Of a stretch of 36,786 nucleotides of DNA, positions 1-10,010 are shown piece after piece. The notes under the pieces are model-generated. The model had not been told where the DNA came from. It was given only the letters and a program-made list of their open reading frames with translations, and made no database searches. Made by a program: the position numbers and the translations under genes. Location: NCBI RefSeq assembly GCF_001039355.2, contig NW_019776123.1, positions 1 through 36,786 of the forward strand. The letters are read 5' to 3'. How positions within the stretch are numbered: position 1 is the stretch's first letter; every line of letters begins with the position of its first letter. Origin of the DNA: Lingula anatina. Lineage: Eukaryota > Brachiopoda > Lingulata > Lingulida > Lingulidae.

Positions 1-61
1 AACAGATGGAAATCCCACATAAATACATATGTGTTACAGAATGTTACATGTATCTCTGGAT

Positions 62-345
62 CTAAATATAATTGTTTTGTAAAAAACTAAAATGCAGTAG
101 TTCAGAATAAATGCAATGTGGCTGTATATACTTGAAGAGGAGTTGTATTCCAACAAACTGTAATTGTTGTAGGGCAGAAAAGAAGTTCATCCGTTGTGCT
201 TCAATACTAGCTGTTGATTGAAGTAAATGTACCGCTTTCTTCAAGTCGATCGTGATGTCGTTAAACAGCCGGATATTAAAACTGGTTTTAGGAGATACAA
301 GTTCTTCCACATAGCATTCAGCAACACACCAATCATTAAATGATC
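62..345 (-). other. Exon-like open segment, copy 1 (unknown product)
   Basis: A frame open for about 90 codons on the minus strand, starting after a TGA near 345. It has no ATG at its head and no clear splice acceptor. The translation is helical-looking and includes DITIDLKKAV and STASIEAQRMNFFSALQQL. The same segment recurs at about 3990-4190 and, decayed, at 6200-6310, each time downstream of an SCP copy in the same orientation. Comparing copies 1 and 2 codon by codon shows more replacement than silent changes, so purifying selection is not supported. It may be an old exon or gene fragment carried along with the tandem array. I do not recognise a family. Confidence 0.3.
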
Positions 346-805
346 AATTTTTTTCCTTCTTATATCCGTATATTTATTTTTATTATTATACTTTTTCTGA
401 ACACAGCAGTTCATATAAAGCATCGCGAAGCAGCAAGCTGGCGGTGTTTACAAGGCGTATTTGAAATTTTCCCCTAATTGAAGAGCTTTACTCGGAAGTG
501 ATCTTGGTGCGCTGCAATGCATTGTACTATCTTGACACCAGTATACAGTTCGCAAATGAATACACCTTTGAACAATTCAAAAGTTCCTTGGACAGGTGAA
601 AAGCTGTCCTTGCCAAGGTGAAAATGAACAAAATGAACAAAAGTATGGATTCAATTGTGACGTACTACACACCATTATCCCGTCATCAGAACTGTGGGCG
701 TTGGTGCGCGTCTTCTTGAAATGTAAAGCGTCTTGTAAACAAGAAAGTCCTAGACCGTGATTGCCTTATAGGTAAAGCATATTATTTACAGTTTCCATAG
801 TGGAT
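346..805. repeat. 3' flank of SCP copy 1, duplicated at about 4190-4689
   Basis: No gene is seen here. The stretch matches about 4190-4689 closely, including the CACCAGTATACAG segment (near 537 and 4406) and the run just before the SCP stop codon. On the minus strand it would hold the 3' UTR of the SCP gene. AATAAA-like sequence (TTTATT on the plus strand) occurs near 370-385, but its use as a poly(A) signal is only a guess. Confidence 0.5.
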
Positions 806-1354
806 TTAAGCCAAGAACGGACCCCAAAATAACTTTGCCGGGGTGTCTGCAGTGCAGCAGAAGAAACCTACGGCAGCATTTGCGAACTCCTCTTTACTGA
901 TCTGACCATCACCATCTGTATCCAAGGCTTCAAACGACGGAGGCACAGATAGCGGGTGTACGCCAAAAAGGCCCAGAAACTCTTCATATTCCTTTCTGGT
1001 CACAATACCGTCACCATTTTTGTCTGCGATTTTTTCAAAATAGACATAGAACCACTTTTTCTCCTTTTCTTGAAAAGCTGGTTCGCCAAAAGTGCGTGCG
1101 TGGTTGTGGACACAGTCCCAAAAAGTAACATTCACTTTCTTCTCCGGACCGGCCCAGAAATAATCCCAAGCATAGTTCACTAGGCCCATGTACGTTTCCA
1201 GTTGTTCTTGATTAAGTTGGTACTTTGCTCTAGCATTGCAAATATCCATATAATCTTCCTTTTTGACTACACCATCCAAGTCGCGGTCAAAAATTACAAA
1301 AAATGAGCGCATTTTACGGACCCAAAACTCGGGATATGGGGCGCTTGCTGACAT
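806..1354 (-). CDS. Sarcoplasmic calcium-binding protein (EF-hand), intact copy 1
   Basis: A 182-residue single-exon frame with an ATG at 1354 and a TAA at 806. SCPs are soluble cytosolic Ca2+/Mg2+ buffers, classically of invertebrate muscle. EF-hand I is at residues 23-34 (DRDLDGVVKKED), EF-hand III at 111-122 (DKNGDGIVTRKE) and EF-hand IV at 145-156 (DTDGDGQISKEE). The second hand has no usable loop, as is common in SCPs. The tail KLFWGPFLA matches the F-W-G-P ending of annelid-type SCPs. Length fits the family (about 174-190). No intron interrupts the coding region, which is unusual for this animal family. The same array holds another intact copy at 12754-13302 and three broken ones. A possible 3' splice site lies 19 nt upstream of the ATG. 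The family call is firm; tissue and function are inferred. Confidence 0.9.
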   Translation of the reverse strand: MSASAPYPEFWVRKMRSFFVIFDRDLDGVVKKEDYMDICNARAKYQLNQEQLETYMGLVNYAWDYFWAGPEKKVNVTFWDCVHNHARTFGEPAFQEKEKKWFYVYFEKIADKNGDGIVTRKEYEEFLGLFGVHPLSVPPSFEALDTDGDGQISKEEFANAAVGFFCCTADTPAKLFWGPFLA

Positions 1355-1373
1355 TGTGGATGTCTCCTGTGTA

Positions 1374-1376
1374 CTG
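1374..1376 (-). promoter_or_regulatory. Possible 5'-UTR 3' splice site (CAG) of SCP copy 1
   Basis: On the minus strand, a pyrimidine-rich stretch ending CTTGTCTTCAG lies exactly 19 nt before the ATG. A CAG sits at the same 19-nt distance in copy 4 (6669-6671) and copy 5 (13322-13324). Broken copy 2 has CAT there (2706-2708). This fits an acceptor for a 5'-UTR intron; only a transcript would prove it. Confidence 0.35.
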
Positions 1377-2175
1377 AAGACAAGACAGTTCGTTGAAAAT
1401 TAAATTTGAATTTAGAGACGTTTTAACCATGGTTCTAATGTGGTTTTAATGATTATAATGTCAGCAAAAGGGTAACACACTTAACGTCATAGTGTCCTTT
1501 CATTTACTCATGGCTGCCTCAGACAACTTTCAATGGTGTTATGCATGCAAAGCGGTACAGTCCAATATACCTGTAACATGACGCATGATCCGATAAATAC
1601 GTGATGCTCTTAAGACACTGGTTAGACTGAGTTGCAGCCCAGCATCTCCCTTTTAAATCCCAGGTCATTTATAGTAACAAGAAACATTAAATGGCACCCA
1701 ACTTCTCTCATTGTCATTTAAAAAAATATTAAACTCCTTTTCCCACCCTCCCCCTCCCCCTTAAGTTGCAAAGAATGTATGACAAACTGGGCCTCCCTTA
1801 ACAAAAACAATTGAACGTGTTTTAATGTCATAAACAACCAAGATACTGAATTTTCTTTAAGTAAATCTCAGAACATTTAAGGACACTACTGGAAGTTCTA
1901 TACATGTAAGACCAATTTGTCACATAGAACAGTGATAAAAGGTCAATTTTCTCTGGCCCGATGTGACTGGAATGGTAGTCCACTGGGAACCGTACTCCGT
2001 TCCCTATCACTTTGTACGTGTGGCAATCTAACCCCAATACTGCACAGCACTGGTACCACAGGGTTCTTGAAAAGTAAAACATCTTTTTAACATGAAAGTC
2101 CTAGATAGCAATTGCAACACGGGTGAAGCATATTATTTACAGTGATTTACAGATATTATTTTATGATTAGAGGAT
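1377..2175. repeat. SCP-array intergenic unit (upstream of copy 1, downstream of copy 2)
   Basis: No gene is seen. 1380-1690 (upstream flank of copy 1) recurs at 5203-5510, at 6660-6960, and in part at 3046-3160 and 13330-13560. 1800-2175 (downstream flank of copy 2) recurs at about 5590-5950 and 12440-12753. Shared landmarks are AGAGTAACAC, the CTCAGACAAC block, CTGTAACAAGACG and ACTGCACA near the distal end. The repetition shows duplication of whole gene-plus-flank units. Confidence 0.7.
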
Positions 2176-2686
2176 TTAAGCCAAGAACGGACCCCAAAAC
2201 AACTTTGCCGGGGTGTCTTCAGTGCAGCAGAAAAAAAAACCGACGGCAGCATTCGCAAACTCTTCATTGCTGATCTTACCATCACCAACTGTGTCTAAGG
2301 CTTCAAAGGATGGAGGGACAGATAACGGGTATACGCCAACAAGACCAAAGAACTGTTCATATTCCTTCCTGGTCACAATACCGTCACTATTTTTGTCTGC
2401 GATTTTGTCGAAATAGACATAGAACCACTTTTTCTACTCTTCTTGAAAAGCTGGTTCGCCAAAAGTGCGTGCGTGGTTGTGGACACAGTCCCAAAAAGTA
2501 ACAATCACTTTCTTCTCCGGACGTTTTTTTTATTTTGTCCTTAAACGTTTGCAGTTGTTTTTGCTTAAGAAGACGCTATGCTTTAGCGATGGAAAAGTCA
2601 ACAAAATATTTGTCGTGGTCCAACATTACAAAAGGTGAGTGCATTTTGCGGACCCAAAACTCGGGATATGGCTCGCTGGCTGACAT
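2176..2686 (-). pseudogene. SCP copy 2, broken
   Basis: Similarity to the intact SCP runs from a start codon at 2684-2686 to the stop at 2176. The C-terminal 65 or so residues are still readable (TRKEYEQFFGL, then DTVGDGKISNEE and LFWGPFLA). Upstream there is an in-frame TAG (TCTACTC on the plus strand, near 2433). The segment that should encode the AWDYFWAG region is deleted near 2520. EF-hand I has lost most of its loop. EF-hand IV has Val for Asp at loop position 3. The CAG 19 nt upstream of the ATG is CAT here. It cannot make a full protein. Confidence 0.8.
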
Positions 2687-2822
2687 TGTGGCTGTCCCCC
2701 GTACAATGCAGACAAGACGGTTCGTTGAAAATTTAAATAGACGTTTTAACCTTGGTACCTTGTGATTTCAATGACAATAATGTCAGCAAAAGAGTAACAA
2801 CTTAACGCCTAAATGTTGTTTA

Positions 2823-3042
2823 AACCCCCTTCACACTGGACGGCGTCCTTTCTGCGTTCAGCAGTATGGCTCCATTTGAGAGTTAAAAAATAATAATACT
2901 TTACGTGCTGACAACTGGCCGATCATTGAGCATTCTTTCTAAAACAAATCAATACTCGTGTCTCCTTATTGAAACCACAGCGATACCAATTTCATGGTGG
3001 CAGAGAGGGCGCAGAAAGGACGCCGTCCAGTGTAAAGGGGTA
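2823..3042. mobile_element. 220-bp MITE with TTA target duplication (PIF/Harbinger-like)
   Basis: Inverted ends of about 33 bp share the core CACTGGACGGCGTCC at the left and its reverse complement GGACGCCGTCCAGTG at the right. TTA flanks both sides (2820-2822 and 3043-3045). The parallel unit near 13435-13450 reads GTTTACGCACGG without the insert, giving the empty site. It has no coding capacity. A TTA (TWA-type) duplication with C-rich termini suggests the PIF/Harbinger superfamily, by inference. Confidence 0.75.
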
Positions 3043-3045
3043 TTA

Positions 3046-3989
3046 CGCATGGTTGCCTCAGACAACCTTCAACGGTGTTATCCATGCACAGCAGCACAGT
3101 ACAATGATTGGTCGTAATATAACACCTGTAACAAGACGTATGGTCCGGTGAATACATAATGGAACCTTAATGACACAACACATATTAAAGAGTCTGGTGG
3201 GACTGTTGTTCAGCTTAGCATTTTTATCTGATTCTCCTAGGTCAGTCGTAAACACAAGAAGAATCTCTGTTTTTCTGAATATTTACCCTCCCCCCCTCCA
3301 ACACACAAACACTAACAGCACATTTGCAAAGTGTATACATGAAAAAATAACGGTGTATCCCGGAAACTAAACAAGTGATCGCATTTTAATGTTATAAACG
3401 GACAATATACTGCCACCTGTTTACGACTATCTCAGAACATTTTAAAGGCAACACTGGAGCTCCAATACGACCTCATTTTTTACATGGAACATGTCTTAGA
3501 TAAATATATCTGATTCGGCGATGTTACAAAGTACACGAATTTTGTACATGTTCAGTTATCCACTGGGACAGAACAATTCAAATAAAAACTAAGACTGAAT
3601 GCCAGAAAATCGTCTCAAATGGGGGGAAACGTTGATGGCATAGATAAAACTTCCATACAAATACTTGATCACCATAGGAATCTTTGAGATGGAACAGAGA
3701 CAAATATTGTTCTTGCAAAGACAACTAATCTGTAATGTTATGAAGTAATACTGAACGAAATTCCAATGAACTATTATGCATAAACGATGAGTCAATGCAC
3801 CCAAAATGTCGGGACAGTTTTATTCCAGATGATTGGCATATGATATAAAAAATTGAAACTAAGGATGTAACTGCCATGTAGTAATTTATACCACATGCAA
3901 AAGGATCAAAATACACACGTGAATGTTTTGGAAATCACTAAAATGCAGAGAATAAATGAAATATAAATGTATATACTTGTAGAAAAAGA
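3046..3989. repeat. SCP-array intergenic unit upstream of copy 2, with the start of the copy 3 flank
   Basis: No gene is recognised. 3046-3600 and 3600-3960 are closely matched by 13450-13860 and 13860-14225. Both carry the same landmarks: a GTGTATACATGAAAAAATAACGG-like block, CACTGGGACAGAAC, and CGGGACAGTTTTATTCC. Copy 2 and copy 5 therefore share an upstream unit type. Confidence 0.6.
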
Positions 3990-4190
3990 GTTATATTCCA
4001 ACAAAATATAATTGTTGTAGGGCAGAAAAGAAGTTCATCCGTTGTGCTTCAATACTAGCTGTTGATTGAAGTAAAAATACCGCTTTCTTCAAATCGATCG
4101 TGATGTCGCTATACAGCCAAATATTGAAATTGGTTTTAGGAGATACAGTTTCTTCAACATAGCATTCAGCAACACACCAATCATAAAATG
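3990..4190 (-). other. Exon-like open segment, copy 2
   Basis: Second copy of the segment at 62-345. It reads VAECYVEETVSPKT, then DITIDLKKAV and STASIEAQRMNFF. A stop (TAA) follows FVGI where copy 1 continues. Changes relative to copy 1 are mostly amino-acid replacing. Function is unknown. Confidence 0.3.
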
Positions 4191-4689
4191 ATCAGTTTCG
4201 CAATTTTGTTCCTTCTTATATCCTTATATTTATTTTTAAAATTAAAATTATTATTATACTTATTCTAAACACAGCAGTTCATATAAAGCAACCTTGCCGA
4301 AGCAGCAAGCTGGCGGTGTTTACAAGCGGAATTTGTAATCTCTCACTAATATAAAAGCTATGCTCGGAAAAGGTCTTTGTGCGCTGCAATATATTATCTT
4401 GACACCAGTATACAGTACGCAAATGAATGTAACCTTTGAACAATTCAAAAGTTCCGCGGCAGGTGAAAGCCTCCTTGAAAAGCAGTCCTTGACAAGGTGA
4501 AAATGAACAAAATGAACAAAGCATGAACTCAGTTGTGACGGACAACACATCATTATCCAGTCATCAGTACTGCAGGCGCTGGTGCGTGTCTTCTTGAAAT
4601 GTAAAGTGTCTTTTCAACTAGAAAGTCCTAGCTCGTGATTGCCCTATAGGTAAAGCATATTATTTACAGTTTCCATATGATAAGGATAT
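4191..4689. repeat. 3' flank of SCP copy 3 (copy of 346-805)
   Basis: Non-coding repeat of the copy 1 downstream flank. Short open frames here are not conserved between the two copies and are taken as chance. Confidence 0.5.
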
Positions 4690-5187
4690 TTAAGCCAAGA
4701 ACGGACCCCAAAACAACTTTGCCGGGGTGTCTGCAGTGAAGCAGAAGAATCCAACACCGGCATTTGCGAACTCTTATTTGCTGATCTGACCATCACCAGC
4801 TATGTCTAATGCTTCAAACGACGGAGGAACGGATAACGGGTGTACGCCAAAAATGCCCAGGAACTCCTCATATTCCTTTTTGGTCACATAACCGTGGCCA
4901 TTTTTGTCTGCGACTGAGTCAAAATAGACATAGAACCACTTTCTCTGCTCTTCTTGGAAAGCTGGTTCCCGAAAGGTGCGTGCGTGGTTGTAGACACAGT
5001 CCCAAAAAGTAACGTTCTCTTTCTTCTTCGGACCGGCCCAGAAATAATCCCAGCCGTTGTTCATTAGATCCATGAACGTTTCCATTTGTTCTTGTTTGAG
5101 AAGATACTTAGCTCTGGACTCGCAATAATCTACCAAATCCTCCTTTTTGACAACGCCGTCCAAATCGTGGTCGAACATGACAAAAAC
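4690..5187 (-). pseudogene. SCP copy 3, broken at both ends
   Basis: The middle of the protein is well preserved, with EF-hand I DHDLDGVVKKED, the AW/GWDYFWAGP region, and an EF-hand III loop DKNGHGYVTKKE with His at position 5. A deletion fuses codon 19 or so to sequence upstream of the normal start, so the first 18 or so residues and the ATG are gone. The open frame begins with a TTG at 5202. In EF-hand IV (DIAGDGQISK) a TAA replaces a Glu codon. The normal C-terminus can be read beyond it, down to 4690. The His-type EF-hand III links this copy to copy 5. Confidence 0.8.
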
Positions 5188-5202
5188 TTGTATTGCAGAC
5201 AA

Positions 5203-6199
5203 GACGGTTCGTTGAAAATTAAATCTGAATAGACGTTTTAACTTTGGTACCTTGTGGTTTTAATGATGATAATGTCAGCAAAAGAGTAACACACTTAACG
5301 TCATAGTGTCCTTTCATTTCCGCATGGCTGCGTCAGACAACTTTCAACGGTGTTATGCATGCAAAGCAGTACAGTCCAAAATACCTGTAACTAGACGCAT
5401 GATCTGATGAATACGTGATGCGCTTAAGACACTAGTAAGACTGAGTTGCAGCCTAGCGTGTCCCTTTTAAATCCCAGGTCATTTATAGTAACAAGCTAAG
5501 AAACATAAAATGGCACCCAAATTCTCTCTGCGCCAAATTCTCTCCCCCTTAAGCTGCAAAGAATGAATAACTAATTGGGCTTTCCTTAACAGAAACAATT
5601 GAACGTGTTTTAATGTCATAAACAAGCAAGATACTAAAATTTCTTTAAGTAAATCTCAGAACATTTAAGGACACTACTGGAAGTTCTATACATGTTAGAC
5701 CAATTTGTCACATAGAACAGGTCAGAGATAAACGGTCAAATTTCTCTGGCTTGGTGTGACAGGAATAGTAGTCCGCTGGGAACCGTAGTCCGTTCCCTAT
5801 CTCATTGTACGTGTGGCATTCTGACGCCAATACTGCACAGCACTGGTACCACAGGATTCTTGAATTCTAAAGCGTCTTTCAACAAGCAAGTCCTAGATCG
5901 TGATTGTCACACAATTCAGCATGTTATTTACAGTTTCCATATGATTGGGGGATTTAAGCCAAGAGGACACAGATGAAAATCCCATTTAAATACTTAATCA
6001 CCATAGGAATCTTTCACTTTCACATGCAAAAGAGGAAAATATTGTTCTTGGGAGAGACAAGTCATGGTATGAAGTAATATTGAGCTAAATTTCATTGAAT
6101 TATAATGCATAAAGGATGAGTCAATGCAACCAAAATGTGAGGACGATTTTATTCCACATGATTGCCATGATATTATAAAGAATGAAACTAAGGATGTGA
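5203..6199. repeat. SCP-array intergenic unit between copies 3 and 4
   Basis: No gene is seen. 5203-5510 matches 1380-1690, 5590-5950 matches 1800-2160, and 5970-6190 matches the region around 3640-3880 and 13925-14130. At about 5950 the sequence reaches the position where the next SCP stop should be (GATTTAAGCCAAGAGG) and then jumps to far-downstream flank. A whole SCP coding copy has been deleted at that junction. Confidence 0.55.
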
Positions 6200-6310
6200 C
6201 TGTAAGTAAAAAATACCGCTTTCTTCAAATCGATCTTGATAACTCTATAAAGCCGAATATGAAAACTTTTTTTTTTTTTTTGAAGCATACAGTTTCTTCT
6301 ACACACTAGT
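6200..6310 (-). other. Exon-like open segment, copy 3 (decayed)
   Basis: A short remnant related to 62-345. IDLKKAVFF is readable on the minus strand, broken by a run of 15 or so T near 6270. It confirms that this segment travels with the array. Confidence 0.3.
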
Positions 6311-6390
6311 CATAAAATGATCAGTTTCACAATATTTTCCTTCTTATTTCCTAATATTAATTTAATTATTATACTTTTTCTGAACACAGC

Positions 6391-6649
6391 GAGCATGGTT
6401 GTAGATATAATCCCTAAGTGTAACATTCTCTATCTTCTCCGCACCGGCCCAGAAATAATCCCAAGCGTTTTTAATTTGGTCCTTAAACGTTTGCAGTTGT
6501 TCTTGTTTGAGAAGACACTTTGCTCTAGCGATGCAAAAATCCACAAAATCTTTCCTTTTGACAACGCCGTCCAAGTCGTGGTCGAACATCACAAAAACTG
6601 AGCGAATTTTACGGACCCAAAACTCAGGATATGGCGCCCTGGCTGGCAT
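6391..6649 (-). pseudogene. SCP copy 4, 3'-truncated
   Basis: The ATG at 6649 opens a good SCP N-terminus (APYPEFWVRK, then EF-hand I DHDLDGVVKRKD, then the AWDYFWAG region) down to YNHAR. At 6391 similarity stops and the frame runs into flank sequence (TTCTGAACACAGC, also seen near 390 and 4260). EF-hands III and IV are missing. About 86 codons remain, so a working calcium buffer is unlikely. The CAG 19 nt before the ATG is kept. Confidence 0.8.
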
Positions 6650-7110
6650 TACATATGTCGCCCGTATACTGCAGACAAGACGGTTCGTTGAAAATCCAAA
6701 TGGACATTTAAATCTAGGTACCTTGTGATTTTAATGATAACAATGTCAACAGAAGAATAATACACTGAACGTCCTAATGTCATTTCATTAACGCACGGCT
6801 GCCTCAGACAACCTTCAACGGTGCTATGCATGTCAAGCGGCACAGTGCAATATACCTGTAACAAGACGTATTATCCGGTGAATATGTGATGCGCTACAGA
6901 AGCTGGTGAGAGAGAGTTACAGCTTAACATCTACATTTTATATCCGAGGTCATTCATTTTAACTAAAACATAAGATGACACCCCCTTTTTGCTGAGCCAT
7001 TTTTAAAAATATCTAGCTCCTTTTCCCATCCTCCCCTCCCCCTAAACCTCAAAAGAATGTATAACAAATTGGATCCTTCTTAACAGAAACAATTAAACGC
7101 ATTTTAATGT
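6650..7110. repeat. SCP-array upstream flank of copy 4
   Basis: Non-coding. It matches 1380-1800 and 13330-13560. It ends at TTTTAATGTCAT, where the 5.3-kb foldback element enters; the equivalent uninterrupted sequence is at about 1823-1840 and 5611-5628. Confidence 0.6.
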
Positions 7111-7261
7111 CATGAGCCAAAGGCCAAAAAATCCAATTTGGCTGCACCCCCCGTCAGGCAAAGGTTTTATGATTGATTCTTGTAGTTTAGAACCTGAATT
7201 TTTCATTTCTGCTTGTTTCCGGCTTGAAAAAGTGTCCGTTTGTACCGGAAACAGGCCAAAT

Positions 7262-8350
7262 CCAAGATGGCCGCCAATAAATTCATGTGTCAACTGTAAA
7301 TACAAAAATTGATTTAAAAGTTACTGCACAACTTAATATCACCAAAATTTGCACTGATCACAAGTACTTAGACCTTCTTTGAATTTTCAGGCACTTTACA
7401 TTTTTCAAGATGGCGACTGAATCCAAGATGGCGGCCATTTTCCTTACTTTTTGTGAAAAAATACAAATTCCTAAATTTGAAGTTTTTTTTATTAACCAAA
7501 AATTAGGAATATTTTACATGTTTTGGTGTATTTGAATAAGTTGAAGTCTATATTTTTAATTTTTACCAGTTAATTTATCACAAAATTGTACATTTGAACA
7601 CAGATGGCTCTAATCCAAGATGGCCACCACATAAAATGGGCTTTTTGTTTAGATATGTTAACAAGCCTTTCTTAGTATAAAACATCTCAGACTACTCAAT
7701 GGAGGATTTATTTCAAAGGTCATGGTATGAAATATATGACTGAATAATTTAAATTGTTTTGAAATTTTGTTCTGGGTATAAAAAATCCAAAATGGCCACC
7801 AATTTCTGGATTCAAAACGTACATAATTTTGATTTGCATGTTGAAAAACATCAAATTGAATAATAAGCAAATTAAAAATATTTATTTTTTGGTAAATTTA
7901 TCTGTATTGCAATGTCATGTTGCTTCTTAGACACTTTATTCTACCAGAAAGTGGTTATTTTTGCTTTTTTATCATGATTCCAAGTTGACCATTGATAAAA
8001 ATGAACTGCACGCTACCTGTATGGACAATACCACATGTTGTGAGCCTTACTTAATAGGCTATTTCTGAGCTTTATTGTTCAAGTTATGGAATGGAATACA
8101 TAACTGAATGATTCAAAATGGTTTTAGGCTTACAGTTTAGGGTTGAAAAGTCCAAAATGGCCGTCAATTTCTGGATTCAAAACAAACAACATTTTGATTT
8201 GCATGTTGAAAAGTATCAAATTGAATTATAGGCAAATCATAAAAGTATATTTTTTGATAAACTGCAGTGTTCTTTTACTGTTTAGAATCTAATTTTTCCA
8301 AAAAGTAATTATCTAAGCTCCAATCATCAAAAATATCCAAGATGGCCACC
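7262..8350 (+). repeat. Left-arm array of CCAAGATGGC-type motifs
   Basis: CCAAGATGGCCGCC, CCAAGATGGCGGCC or close variants occur near 7262, 7423, 7615, 7787, 8152 and 8337, with a partial TCAAGATGGCGA near 7406. Spacing is about 160-365 bp. The core AAGATGGCGGC equals the known YY1 consensus. Mirror copies lie in the right arm near 11373, 11736, 11909, 12100 and 12262. More degenerate forms are near 10430, 10800 and 11005. Binding is not shown. Confidence 0.6.
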
Positions 8351-9379
8351 AACAAAAATGAATTTTTAGGTAAACGTGGATGAAAACACACTGTTGAGTC
8401 GTAATTTTATACATATATATGCTTTGCCATTTTCTTGAATAGAAATTTATGCATAACACACAAGGGACAGCAATTTTTTCAGCAGCAGCTATATAGGTTA
8501 ATAAAATGACATTTTTCAATATTGCAGACAAAATGCATGCCCAAAACGCCCTAACAAGAGTGACGTACATCATTTACAAGTTAAGGATCAATAGTTTGTT
8601 ATATGGGGTGTGGGCTGTAAAATTTAATTTTCATATGATAGCACTTCTATTGTTACATTTCAAATGGACTTGGGTTACTGGTACATTGCTTGTTGAAAGT
8701 TCCCTGTCAAGCTTGACAGAAGAGCCAGAATCTACCATTAGTAGTGATAAGATTTCTCACATTCTGCTAGGTGTTAATCGTAAAGAAGAATCAGAATTAT
8801 CCTAACCTCAAGCAACCAAGAGGTGAATATCTTTAATTTATCTAAAAAAAAGGGATGGATAACATGCAGCTGTAGCATTATTCTACATGTTTAAATCCGG
8901 GAAGCAATCACTATCATAAACTAAGACCAGCAAAGAAGTTGCAAGAAAATGTCTGGATCTCCAAGAACGTCTTTTGTCTCTTTAGAGAACAGTGCTGGAT
9001 AATAATACATTCAGGGAACTCATGAAGTGGTGCTGCAGAGTGAAGTACATTGATGGTGAATGATGGAAGAGTTTAAGCACAACATGACAAATGATGTTTA
9101 TGATACAATGTATATATAGGTGCAAATAATTATTGCACTTCACGGATAGGTACTGCTCAATATGTTCCGTGAATTCTTTTAAAATCCAACATTGTTCTGT
9201 TGAGAGGAAAAATATTTGGAGATCCAAACATTGGAGAAACACAGACTAAAACAAACTTTCTTAATAACCTTATTAACAAATAGATCACCACCAAAATATA
9301 CTTACTTTTAGCCTAAAAATGACCTATCCTAAACACTTCATTTAAGTCTATCCTGAAATTTAGGCTGGTAAAAATCTGA

Positions 9380-10010
9380 GAAACCATAACAAATGGACAA
9401 ACGAAGGTGAAAATGTGACCTTCTCGGAAGAGGTAATAAAGCATGCATACTAGGCTCCTGCATACATTTGTGTATATGGATCAGAGACCTGAACACAGGG
9501 CAAGAGGCTCACTCTCTTTAAACAAAGGTGTTTGCACACAAATTTTGGCATCATCAGGCAAGCAAGAGTAACTATTACAGAAGTTTTAATCAGGCATTTC
9601 TGTGCTAAAGAAGACTAAGTTGACTTGGACATGTGAACTAGGTGAATGTTGCATAGCAAAATCCCAAAACAGCTGTCACCTGTACTATTTGACCAATTGG
9701 TTTCGGGTAGCAATCTCAGAGGAAGACTATGATTGAGACTTAAGGACTGACACTTGCAAAAGCAGCCTGTTGAATTCCACACAGTGACACTGGCAAAGGA
9801 GTAAACATAAAAGCAAAGTAGAATAAATCTAATTCAGTCTCTCAAAGAAAGACTAAAAGAAGTCAAAAACTCGCTACAGCAAAATGAATAGACTTTGAAG
9901 CGAAATCACCATGAAATACTGACATAAACCCTGTAACACCTCCCTTGCTTGTAGATTCTAAAACAGCACTTGCTTATAAAACATGGAAAAGATGAGCCAT
10001 GAGGGAATCC
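9380..10010 (+). pseudogene. Decayed LINE reverse-transcriptase C-terminal remnant
   Basis: In the centre of the foldback element, the plus-strand translation keeps the order of motifs typical of the C-terminal end of many animal LINE polyproteins. There is a YGSET motif near 9474 (its Trp codon is TGA), then KRLTLFKQRCLHTNFG and TEVL. A degenerate LxWLGHV-like stretch follows near 9625, then an RGRLxLRLKD-like stretch near 9720. A weak Cys-containing tail lies near 9930-9990. Several stops are present and no active domain is intact. The call rests on motif order only. Confidence 0.5.

Noticed and set aside
8506-8805. 99-codon plus-strand frame in the foldback element
   Set aside because: AT-rich, no motif, not conserved in the opposing arm; length is within chance for this composition.
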